Origin: Pomacea canaliculata
Taxonomy: Eukaryota; Mollusca; Gastropoda; Architaenioglossa; Ampullariidae
DNA: 64,000 nt
Assembly (NCBI RefSeq): GCF_003073045.1
Contig: NC_037590.1
Span: 22,966,449-23,030,448, forward strand
Direction of reading: 5' to 3'
The notes below the pieces were generated by a model that did not search any database, was not told the DNA's origin, and saw only the letters and a program-made list of their open reading frames with translations. Positions 10,601 through 20,669 of the stretch are shown one piece after another. Numbering within the stretch: the first letter of the stretch is position 1; the number at the start of each line of letters is the position of its first letter. A program made the translations under genes and the position numbers.

Positions 10601-13600
10601 CGATTGCAGACAGGGCAGCGGCAAATGGCACGGACACTCAATGACTCATGCACTTGAATATCAGGGCCTGTATCTTGAGCCAGCTCCAGTAACTGCTTCA
10701 CAGCAATTTGTGCCTCTCTGTTATCAAGTAAATAATCAGGGAAGTGACTAATGTATGTATGTTTTTAAAAACAATTAATTTTACACATGGTTACTTTTTC
10801 CAGCTTTTCATCATCACATTTTTAACCAAAAGCAAACCTTATTGTACTACATCTTTCTTACTGCTAGTAGCTGGTAAAGTTAATAGATTCAAGAGTGACA
10901 AGAGGCTAAAGAGAGATAAAAGTTAAGACAAATCAGTAGCAAAGCATTAATAATAATTAATATAAAGTGCATACTCACACTTCTAAGGAGCATGCTCTTA
11001 GTGCTTAAGAACAAGAACGAAATATGGACATCATACAAGGGACAGGAAAACAAATAACATAAGAACTATAAAAGAATAAACAACCGAAGAATAAAATGAA
11101 ATACAGAAAACACAAAGAACCAAATAACAAGAGCAAGAGCTGAGAGTAATATGATATTGCAAAAGGAAGGGTGTAAAAAAGGACTATCATCATGGGAAAG
11201 GTTGTTAAGAGTAATTTGCATTGTGCTTGTTCCAAATCTCAACTGATTCTCCACCAGCAAGTCAGCCATACTACATCCCCTTTTCACCACTATCAGAAAA
11301 CAAGGTGACGGTCACTCTTAACATCAATGAGTCATCATCATCAGAAGTGGTCATCCTGCAGTTTGACAGTGTTGCCTGTGCCTATTAGCTATAGACTGTG
11401 ATAGGCGAAGGTCTCAAATATTCAGTGATTCTATTTACGCTTTAGTTTTTCTTTTTAGTAAAGCACTTTGAGCCCACCTTAAATGGTGGGGAAAAGCACT
11501 ATACAAATAAACACATAAGCAAAAGGTTGTGCATTGTTTTACGCAATATTACAGTTCTTGCACTAAGGTTTAATATAAAAGTTTTCTGAAAGAACAGCCA
11601 GATGAAAAATCAAACTTTAATGACATAAAGTCTACAAATGAATTAAAAGATATACACTTATTTTACCTTTCATTTTTAGGCGTAATATCATGCCTTGAGT
11701 TTTCAACAGAAGTTCCATGAGACGGCAGCAATGAATTTGCATCTATTCCCTGGAGAGAAAACATACTGTCTGCTGTTTATCATAACATAGCTTGTGTTCA
11801 TTAACAAGTTTCTCATGCACTCACAATATTTTAGTAAAAACACTGTTGGGAGTAAACCACTGCCCATCAAATAAATGACGCAAAGCCACTAACCTTGATT
11901 TGACTGAGATGTTTAGACTGCAGATGGGTTTGCAGCTCCTCTCTGGTCTCTGCCACAAAATGACAGAGGCTACAGCGAAAATTTAGGTCTGCAAGGTGTG
12001 TACGTAGGTGAATCCTCAATGCTTCTAATTCTACACACTCTTCCTTGCATACCTAAAAAAGAAAAGTTGAGAAAATTTAGGTTCGATTTTGGAATGAAAA
12101 AAATTGTTTTAATTCCCGGACAGGACAGTGGACATATTTTTTTCCACAAAAAATTTAGTTTTACATCAAATAAACAATGCAGCTTGAAAATGATATTTGC
12201 AATCACCTTTGTTACAACCTCTATATAATGTGCACATTTCAAAGGACTGTCCAGTTTTCAATTAACATACCCTGCACTGTGTTAACGCCAAATTTTCAAA
12301 ATCAGCAGTTGTGTCTTCCACTTCACTTTCTTTAATCTCTCCTTCCTCCATCTGCAAAGCATCAAGAGGGAGGGAATCAGTCACCTCTGGCGTTACCTTA
12401 TATTTCACACTATTCTATACAAATTCTTTTAAATTCAGTCTCATTCTCTGTGGCAGTGTGTGCAGGTAAACTGTCCCCATTCAGTGCTTAATAATTTAAA
12501 TCTACATCACAGAATGTTTAGCTGCTTGCCACGGATTCAACATATCACCTCCATTTCGAAAGCCCCAACATCTTCACTGCTGCTGATGATCTGTGCTTGG
12601 GTGATAATCTGCTCCCCATCCTCACCCTCCTGCACGAGGGTCACAGTGTCACCAGGCACCACGGGTAAAAATTCATCTGTCACTCCATCACCACTACCAA
12701 CAACTGCTGGAATGTTTGGTACATAGGACCACTTTTTGCCATAACGTGGCAAGTCTGCATCCGTCTTTGAGATGCAGGGATTCCTGAAATTGTGTCCATT
12801 CAAATGTGTCTCCTAAAAATGCAATTTAATAAAGAGGAAGTAACAAATTTCATCCTGCACAAAGTAACACAATTTTTAATACATCAGTGCACAACCTGGA
12901 ACTTGAAAAAATAATATCTTCTCAAATTTAAGTTTACAAAGAATTTTTTTCTATATGCTGGGTGTGGCTGGAAAAATATGTAGTTGCATACCTATATACA
13001 GAGGTATACTGTCATAAAATTTTTTTAATTCAATAAGCACTTCAGATAGTAGCTATAGACGTTGAAACATGTGGATAATCATCAAATTTAAATTGGTTCC
13101 AATAATCTGCTACAAAATTAATTTCAATTTCACAACTTCTCTTCTAACCTAGATACTATATTTTAAATATAACATTGAGAAATATATCAAGAAATAAAGA
13201 TTTTCAACACCATAGGATTCAACTAAAACGTGTGCCAGATATTGTCTATGTAGACCAGGGTGGGTGGGGGAACCTTTTTGCCTAAAGGCTATTTGAATAT
13301 TTATAACATCATTTGCAGGTCATGCACAATTATCAATTTTAAAATTAGACTGATTTATCTGGCCAAGTCATAGTTTTGCCATAGGTTTTAACACTTTTGC
13401 AATATGTACATTCCCAGCCTGCATGGCAGTAACTGTTCTCCAAGTCACCGCAATAGTCTGATGGGCTGCATCCCACTATGACCAGTCCTTGCTTGTCTCT
13501 TTTTATGTTATGTTCCCTTGATAGAAATTTAGGCTGTTTTGAAAAAAGCAACTATATTTCTAGCTTTTAATTCCCCCTGCAGATGCCGCAGTAGTCAGAT

Positions 13601-16600
13601 CAAATCATTTCAAGGTCCTTAAGTTCCCCACCCCTTGTCTAGACCAACACATGGATATAAAATGATTAATTCTTTGGAAACATTATTCTCTTATTAAAAA
13701 TACAACTCAACATAATATATGTGTGCATGTAATGATAATAATGCTTTAGAAGATAACAAAATGCTTTTTTAAAATATGCTTTTAGCAACAAACCTTGCAC
13801 GCATATGCCTTGTTAATGCACCAGACTCTGCAAATTTGCGACCACATGCCTCACAGGAGTATGGTCTTTCTCCTAAAAAAAGTTTATGGACATCAATATT
13901 TTCTTTTTGCAGCACACTCACATATTCTAGAGAAAAACTCTATGGTTGATAAATGTCTGCCAAGGATTATTTCATAAAGGTGTCTTTAATGACATGTATG
14001 AAATACATTTTCTACAACTCATATTCAAAATGAACAGTAAAAAAAAATAAAAGAGATGTTCCAGCAAATACTTAAAAAAAAATAGGGAGTTTGTCTAAAG
14101 TCATTATACTGTCTTTTTGGATAACAATGGTGTAAGAGTACAAAAAGTAAAACATTACAGACTACAGTACAGCACACAAACAAAACCTGTTTTGCCTGAG
14201 CAAGTGATCTTACTTTTGTTTCATATTTAAAAAACACCAAAAAGTTCATGTTTTCTGATACTGTTTTCAAATACATTTTTTCCACTTCTAATGCTTTATC
14301 AGTAGTGCAGCTGTCACTCTTGATTCAGCAATACCTGTATGTCTTCTTATATGTCTTGTCAGTGACCCCTTGGTTTTGAAAGCATATGGGCAACCCTCAT
14401 AGGTACATCTGTATTGTCGAACATTGGAGTGGGTTAGCATGTGGGCTTTGAGAACTGGCAACTGTCGTTTTCAGGTTAGAAAAAAAATTAACAAATTAGC
14501 CCCAGAGAAGTAAATTAAAGATATTATGAAGATAAAAATAATAAATGCAAAAATTTGTAAAGCGCATACTCATACTCCTAAGGAGTATGCTCTTAGCGCT
14601 TAAGAACAAGAACAAAACATGGACAGCATACGAGGGATAGGAAAACAAATAACATATGAGCTATAAAAGAATAAACAACCATACTAAACAATGAATAAAA
14701 TCAAATACAGAAAAGACAAAGAGAACCAAATAACAAGAACAAGAGCTGAAAGTAACATGATATTGCAAAAGGAAGGGTGTGAAAAAGGACTAGCATTATG
14801 GGAAAGGTTGTTAGGAGTAATGTTTACGGAAGAGGTGCGTTTTCAATGCATGTTCAAAGGATATGCAAATCTTTATCCCTCTCTCATGCCCACACTCATA
14901 TAAGAACACACAGATGCAAAAACTTAAAAAAAAAGAAAGCTATTAATGATCTTGCCTCTTTGAATTTCATGCTGCAGACATCACAGGTAAAGGGCCTTGA
15001 TCCATAGTCATCATCGGTCTTTGGCCGCTTAACAGTAACAAGGCTTTTGTCTACATAATTTTCATCTTGAGCATCATCACTATAATCTGGCACACCATCA
15101 TCTCCATTATCATCGTCATCATCCTTATCTTCATCCTCATTGTGTTCAAATTGTAGATGCCACTTGAGGGATGCTTCCCTGAATAAAACCCCAAACTTTC
15201 CATCTAAAATTTCACTTTTACAGAGTAGTCATTGACTTTCTAATAAGAAGAACCATCAGAATAATATGACTAACCCATAGTACAAAGGCCATTTTGCAAA
15301 AATCTTTTCTTACAGAAATATTCCTGATTACATTATTTTACATTTATTCCTTCCTTTATTTATGAATACCATTGCATATTTTCACAGTGCTCAATGTTTT
15401 GCTCCATTTTTTTATGTAGACCTAGTGCTGTTATTTGCTCTCTTGCAATGGATTCCTCCCCTTATCCCTTTGAAATCTTTAACAAAAGAATATTCTCTGT
15501 TGCTGGCCATAAGGACATACTATTATCTTTTGTCTTTACCTGTTGAACTTACGATCACATTTGTTGCAGATGTATGTACTTTTTTCTGCAATCAGCTGCA
15601 CATCCAAATGAGACATCTTTTTTTTACGCCCTGCAACAATAAATCTAAGCATTTTGGTATATAGCAATAGAAAATAATTTGGAGGCAGAAATTCCTCAGT
15701 TTCATTTCTTGCATCAGATAAAGTCATGAAGATAGCAGGGGAAAAATGGATGATTTCATAAAAGCAGTTTCTGTTTTTGTCTTTACTGACAGATATAGAA
15801 AGGAATACTTCATGGAAGCAACCAAGTTAACACAGATATCATGACTATATAAAATCAGTGGTCCACAGTTCAACATCATACTACTAATAATGGGATTAAT
15901 ATTTATAATATAAATTATAGCTTATAAATAAAGAGTTCTTTAAAACTTAAAAAAGTTTGGATCATGATGTATTCAAATGGCACTTTAAGCTGCATACAAA
16001 CATGAACCTCTTCATTCGATGTCAGTTTTTGTAATTCACTGAAAGCAATAAATACACATACAGATTTTTGTTTGGTGCACGAGGGTGTGAACCTATTTGA
16101 AAAAATTACAATTTAGAGTGCACTTAAATACATACGCCTTCTTTTCTTTTGTCCTGTTCCAGACTCATCTTCAAGATGCACATTATTTTGTCGGTTATGG
16201 GCCTTGTCTCCCATACTGTGTGCTGTTTCTGGCTGCTCTTTCTTGACCAGCATAGGTAAAACCATGCGTCGGTCACCAGAAGACCGATTGTAGGTAACTT
16301 TAAAGTTTTCATGCTTGACTTTGTGCTCGAGATATGCTTCGATTTTGTTGAACACCTGTTTACACTTTTTGCAAAAATGTATATCATCGTCGTCTTCATC
16401 ATCGGTAGGGATGCCTGTAAAAATATAACGCGAGAAGTCATAGATAAGTATAAACAAGATGAACATGACAGTCAAACGAAAGTTTTGTAATCAGTTTTCG
16501 GCTATTCTTACTAATTCTACTAGTAGTATTAAATATGATTTAGAATAAGAAAGTAAAGATAGTCTACCAACAGTATAGCATACAATGTGATCGAGTAATA

Positions 16601-16963
16601 AAACGTGTAGCAAGGTCCTCATTTTAAGCTCCTTATTTTCGTTTTATTTCCCTACAGATTAATACTAGTGTAAAATTTCCTTACACTACTTTCTGCGAAT
16701 GGATCAGTTTTAAGTTTTAGTAAACAGTTTTACACTCTAGAACTGAAGCTTGTCTTTTGGTTTCAAACGGTCGCAGCCATATTGGTTGTTCTTAAAATCC
16801 AAAGACACGGTAAAAATAAAAGTGCATAATGTGGACCAAAAGATTCACACAATGACGATTATATCAGAGATAATGATTAATTTGCAGTAAGTTATCGTCT
16901 GCTACCTTGAGCCTCTAGCAAAGCAATACTGTCGGTCGTGGGACTGTCGTTCTCCTTTTCCAT
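7699..16963 (-). CDS. E4F1: E4F1 multi-zinc-finger transcription factor
   Basis: Nuclear C2H2 protein; mammalian E4F1 binds RTGACGT(C/A)AY sites and acts in cell-cycle, p53 and Polycomb (BMI1) pathways. Exons on the minus strand, first to last: 16963-16906, 16414-16136, 15630-15540, 15178-14956, 14461-14335, 13872-13794, 12783-12549, 12351-12271, 12052-11894, 11749-11667, 10717-10551, 10072-9855, 9361-9162, 8755-8586, 8259-7699. They join in phase to about 909 aa (human 784). There are about 13 fingers in four groups: residues 30-55, 130-290, 390-445 and 495-665. Diagnostic matches to E4F1 are the acidic DEDDDDIHFC start, ESGALTRH with a finger lacking its last His, CGRGFAEHGTLNRHLK, and EFSSVVADTQQYI. 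The tail (724-909) is acidic and Ser/Thr-rich. Oddities: intron 4 is GC-AG, and exon 13 carries one extra base near 9223 that breaks the last finger. Start chosen at 16961-16963 by acidic N-terminus and phase. It is divergent from RNF2. Confidence 0.93.
10965..11270 (+). repeat. Dispersed repeat family A, copy 2
   Basis: Same family as 6040-6175 and 14560-14840, beginning taaagtgcatactcacactt and containing agcatgctcttagtgcttaa. Similarity to the 14560 copy continues through cattgatattgcaaaaggaag-type sequence to about 11215. It lies in the E4F1 intron between exons 10 and 11. Confidence 0.75.
11455..11520 (+). repeat. LINE/SINE 3' tail (CR1/L2-like)
   Basis: The block aaagcactttgagcccacct, ending gcactatacaaataaacaca, resembles the conserved 3' ends of CR1/L2-type LINEs and their SINE partners (GCRCTATAYAAAT). 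It may be the end of a unit that starts in the family A copy upstream. E4F1 intron. Confidence 0.45.
13257..13640. mobile_element. Possible decayed hAT-type MITE
   Basis: The left end agggtgggtgggggaacc and the right end ggtccttaagttccccaccc (read inwards as a reverse complement) form an imperfect inverted pair about 380 bases apart. The flanks tgtagacc and tctagacc differ by one base and could be an 8-bp target duplication. Ends are degraded, so limits are approximate. Intron between E4F1 exons 6 and 7. Confidence 0.4.
14560..14840 (+). repeat. Dispersed repeat family A, copy 3
   Basis: Starts ttgtaaagcgcatactcata and contains aggagtatgctcttagcgct, then cttaagaacaagaacaaaac. It includes a short internal palindrome around ctcctaaggag. 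It matches the copies at 6040-6175 (reverse) and 10965-11270 (direct). E4F1 intron 4, close to its non-canonical GC donor. Confidence 0.75.
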
Positions 16964-17750
16964 CGTGACGATTTTGCGACAACCCACAAAAATCTCACGT
17001 TGTGACGTTCGGATTTCCGGACATTGCCGACGATTTGAAGGGGGTCATATCAAAGACTGTAAAGTTGTGGAGCTTGAAAAATCGAAAGTTACGCTTCCCT
17101 TTTATTATTGTTTAATGTAGATAGACAACACGTGCTTATGGAAATAATAGCAGTGAGCTAAATACATCCTAATCAAAAAGTACTGCAAGAAGCACAGCAT
17201 TAAAAAAAAAAAAATCTAAGGAGAAGTGAGTGTACGTGCTTGTGTGGGTGAAAGAGAGAGGACGGCTAGTAGAAATGAAGTCCACGATGATGATTATTAT
17301 TATTTTCGTTATTATTAATGTGTAGACCAGGGTATACATTTTCAAATGCACGGCAATTTTATAGCTAAGTAGCTTAAATAATTCTTGAAAAAAATCAGAC
17401 AGACGATTTTTTGCTTCATTGTGGGCAGAGCCGTGCTTAGGGGCAGGCGGACGAGGCATCTGCCTAGGGCCCCGCGCTTCAAGGGGCCCCGCGCTTTTGA
17501 TTGATATGGTAACTAGGCAAGTGACTTTAGATCCCAACTAAAACCGTGTGATCGTGGCGTGAGGGCCCCGCACATGCCCTTTGCCTCGGGCCCCGCGGGG
17601 GCTAAGAACGGGCCTGATTGTGGGCTTTCCTAACATGTTAATTTGAGAATTTTGACCAGTGACCTACATCCACAGGTCAATGCTTTTGACATTCTCCCTC
17701 GAAAAACTACTTCCCATTGCGCATGCGTACCATAACCGTAAAGTCTCAAG
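16964..17750. promoter_or_regulatory. Head-to-head promoter region of E4F1 and RNF2
   Basis: Only 787 bases separate the two start codons, which face away from each other. No TATA box is evident. Elements visible near the ends are an ETS-type ttccgg (17015-17020), a gtgacgt half site (17002-17008) close to the E4F1 start, and NRF-1-like and YY1-like motifs just before the RNF2 start. The middle is occupied by A-rich and TTA-repeat sequence and a 191-bp MITE at 17426-17616. Shared regulation is an inference from the layout. Confidence 0.65.
17426..17616. mobile_element. 191-bp hAT-type MITE in the shared promoter
   Basis: Left end cagagccgtgcttag and right end (reverse complement) caggcccgttcttag are a 15-bp imperfect inverted pair. 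An exact 8-bp target duplication, attgtggg, lies at 17418-17425 and 17617-17624. The interior is GC-rich with repeated gggccccgcg blocks, also in inverted orientation. There is no coding capacity. The size, ends and 8-bp duplication fit a non-autonomous hAT element. Confidence 0.9.
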
Positions 17751-17757
17751 ATGGCGA
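17718..17757 (+). promoter_or_regulatory. NRF-1-like and YY1-like motifs at the RNF2 start
   Basis: tgcgcatgcgt (17718-17728) differs at one base from the NRF-1 consensus YGCGCAYGCGCR. aagatggcga (17748-17757) matches the YY1 core AANATGGCG and overlaps the RNF2 start codon, an arrangement common in TATA-less housekeeping promoters. Motif matches only. Confidence 0.5.
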
Positions 17758-20669
17758 ACGAAGTTGCTCACGCGCCCAACAAAACCTGGGAATTGAGTCT
17801 GTATGAGCTCCACAGAACACCGCAAGAAGCTATCACCGACAATACTGAAATTGCGGTCTCTCCACGTAGTTTGCATAGCGAATTAATGTGCCCAATATGT
17901 TTGGATATGCTGAAAAGTACAATGACTACAAAGGAGTGTTTACATCGTTTCTGCCAAGACTGCATCATTACTGCTCTGAGAAGTGGCAATAAAGAGTGTC
18001 CAACTTGCAGGAAAAAACTTGTGTCTAAAAGATCACTTCGACCAGATCCAAATTTTGATGCTCTTATCTCAAAAATCTATCCAAGTCGAGAGGAATACGA
18101 GGAACACCAAGAGAGAGTACTAGCCAAGTTGAATCAACATCACAACACAGCAGCTCTGCGACAAAGCATTGAGGAAGGGCTACGCCTTCAGTCTTTAAAT
18201 CGTGCGCAAAGGGTTAGGAAACATGCTTCTGATGGTACCACAACTCCAATCGATGGCGAAGGAGAGGTTGACGGTGTGGAGAACGAAAATCATCACGACG
18301 ACCTTCAAGACGAATCTGCATCAAATGACACTACACCCCGAAAGAGATTTAGGCCGTATTCAGATGATTCTAGCACTGAGAACTCTATGGGAGAGACCAG
18401 CATTCCTGAGAATGCACCAGAAGCCACACCAGCAGTAAGTGAGATTGAACTTGTATTCAGGCCACATCCCCAGGAGGTCGATGGGGATGTACCAGGACAG
18501 ACACGATACATCAAAACAACGGCTAATGCTACAGGTATTGTATTTGTGCATGTATATTGACTCAGTCAAAATTTCTTCATCATACAGCTAACAAGAAAAT
18601 AATTTTGATAATGTGCAGGGTTCACAGGGTCCTTACCTATCTTTACAAGATCTTACTTAGAGAATTTTCGCCGTAAGGCCATATAAGTCCTTATGTTTGC
18701 CATGTGGTCCTTATAATTCCTCACACACGTCTTTATATTTTCTGTGACCCTTACAAGTCCTTATATTGATAAAATATTATCACAGTTTTATTTTTCATGC
18801 CTCTTATAAATCCACAAATTTATTTTTGGAGTCGACTTTGGTTCTTTGCCTCACCGCTATTTTAATCACATGACTGCCAAGTCTCGTTCGCGATGAGAAC
18901 TTTACTTACATTTCGCAAGATTTTAGTCTTGATGAATGACCACATTTCTTTGTCTTCTTGACGATTCTGAAAGTGTTCTTTTCAGGAGAATTGGCTAAAG
19001 GAAGAAAAATAAAAAGACTGGTTGATAAAAGACTCTAAAGATAAATATTGTTTATGATATGCTGCCTGCAGAATATCTTTGAATCTTTCGTCATTGGGCG
19101 AAAGTGTTTTGAAGAAGCACATGCTTACTAATAGACACAAGAAGCGCATGAAAGTATTTCTGGAAGTTACAGGCGTTCGTATTACAGATTACTTTCATAA
19201 TTTGTCAAGTCAGATGTACTTAATAAATATGAAACTGGCCTACAACTTGTGCAGATTGATATATACAACAGTTCTAACCATGTCAATCTGAGCATGAGAG
19301 AACTTGGCTTCAGGGTTGATAGACTACTGGCTGTAGCTAAGAAACAGTCATCTTTGATTATTTATTGCTAGAATAGTTATACATGTATTTCAGAACATAG
19401 AGAAAACCAAAGATTCATAAATAATACCTCTTTCCAACCGTACATGAGAAAAACTTAAGCATTGATGACTGTCACTTAGGTCCTTACAAATGCATGAAAG
19501 GTCCTTACAAAGTCATTATAAGTTCCTTACTTGGCACCATCCCTGATCCTTGGAAACCCTGATCTGTTCTCTTAACGGTATGCATATTTAAATGAAAGCA
19601 GAAATCATAAGACTCCAAATCAACATCTTATTTATATACACTTTTCTGTCTCTGGGGTGGATGGTGCTGAGAGTAAGGAAACAACTATTGAAGATAAACA
19701 ACATTACGATTTGAGTGTTTTTAGTCTTTATCAGTGATCACATAACGAAAGCTAAAACCAAGTAGTATCTGAAAAGCAAGCATTTTAGCATGTAGCAATT
19801 TATTACCGACTGACATTTGCAATTCCCTCTAAAAACATTTAATATATGCAGAAGTTGGATGGAACAAAGTTAAAGGCCATTAATTTAGTTGCTATTGTGA
19901 GTTCCAGAAATTTAGGTGTGTTAAGGAATGCTTCATTTCTTGCCAGTCTACTTTTACTAACTTAATCTTATTTGGATTTTACAGAGTATTATTATTTTTT
20001 TTTGTTTAAAAATTATGAAATTGAAAGATGACCTCATTCTTAGTTGTAGATTATTGTTTTAGGATATGGAGGCTTTTGTAAAGAATTTAAATTTGTGAAG
20101 ACCAAAATGCAAGTGTGAAAGATTTTATTGATTTTATTGCAGTTGACCATCTTTCTAAGTATCTTGCCATTCGTTTGTCTCTGGATGCTCAAAACATGGA
20201 GAACGGTGCAAGAGGTAATTGCATAGAAAATGTATATTTATATAAGATTTTTCTGTTATATTTTGGCTTTTTCTCTTAGTTATGAATTAGTGGTTAAGTA
20301 TATAAGCTAAAGAATTAAATATGTCAAAGTTTTATTATGGGGTGGTGAGGGGAATGCTGTTGTTTTGTATCACAAGACAACCAGACTTGACAATTCTAAT
20401 ACTCTCTTCTTAAGAAGTGTGCTAAATAATCATTAGTTTGTTAAATAATTTATAATTTTTGTGTTCCAGCTGGTGCCAGTGCAGAAGATAAATATACCAT
20501 TTACATTGCTAGTCAGCCAGGTGTATTGACATCATTGAATGGCTCCATGCCATTGGAGCAGGTAAATGAAAAGTACTGGAGAGTGAATAAGCCACTTGAG
20601 ATGTTTTATCGGCTGCAGTCCAGGCCTGGCGAGCCATCCCAGTTGAAGATTGGAGCTGGTGATAAGTAA
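17751..20669 (+). CDS. RNF2: RNF2/RING2, Polycomb PRC1 E3 ubiquitin ligase
   Basis: Catalytic subunit of PRC1, which monoubiquitinates histone H2A (Lys119 in mammals) in the nucleus. Exons 17751-18534, 20143-20214, 20470-20669 join in phase to 351 aa (human 336). The RING finger is C3HC4: C47, C50, C63, H65, C68, C71, C83, C86, in a nearly invariant block running from [18 protein letters not shown] to [21 protein letters not shown] variable acidic linker (about 150-230) follows, then [11 protein letters not shown] and the C-terminal RAWUL domain (about 235-340), which binds CBX and RYBP proteins and ends [16 protein letters not shown]. The start is supported by exact alignment of [10 protein letters not shown] with the family N-terminus. 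The C-terminal tail after MFY is longer than in vertebrates. It could equally be called RING1; RNF2 is the usual name for the single invertebrate gene. Confidence 0.96.
18616..19561 (+). mobile_element. Decayed hAT-like element in RNF2 intron 1
   Basis: Left end cagggttcacagggtcctta and right end (reverse complement) cagggtttccaaggatcagg form an inverted pair enclosing 946 bases. Both flanks of the interior are rich in gtccttaca/gtccttata motifs. Inside, around 19085-19170, a peptide [20 protein letters not shown] resembles the BED/C2H2-type finger that starts many hAT transposases (a MGE..L..H....KH pattern). No intact transposase remains and no matching 8-bp duplication was seen. Confidence 0.6.
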
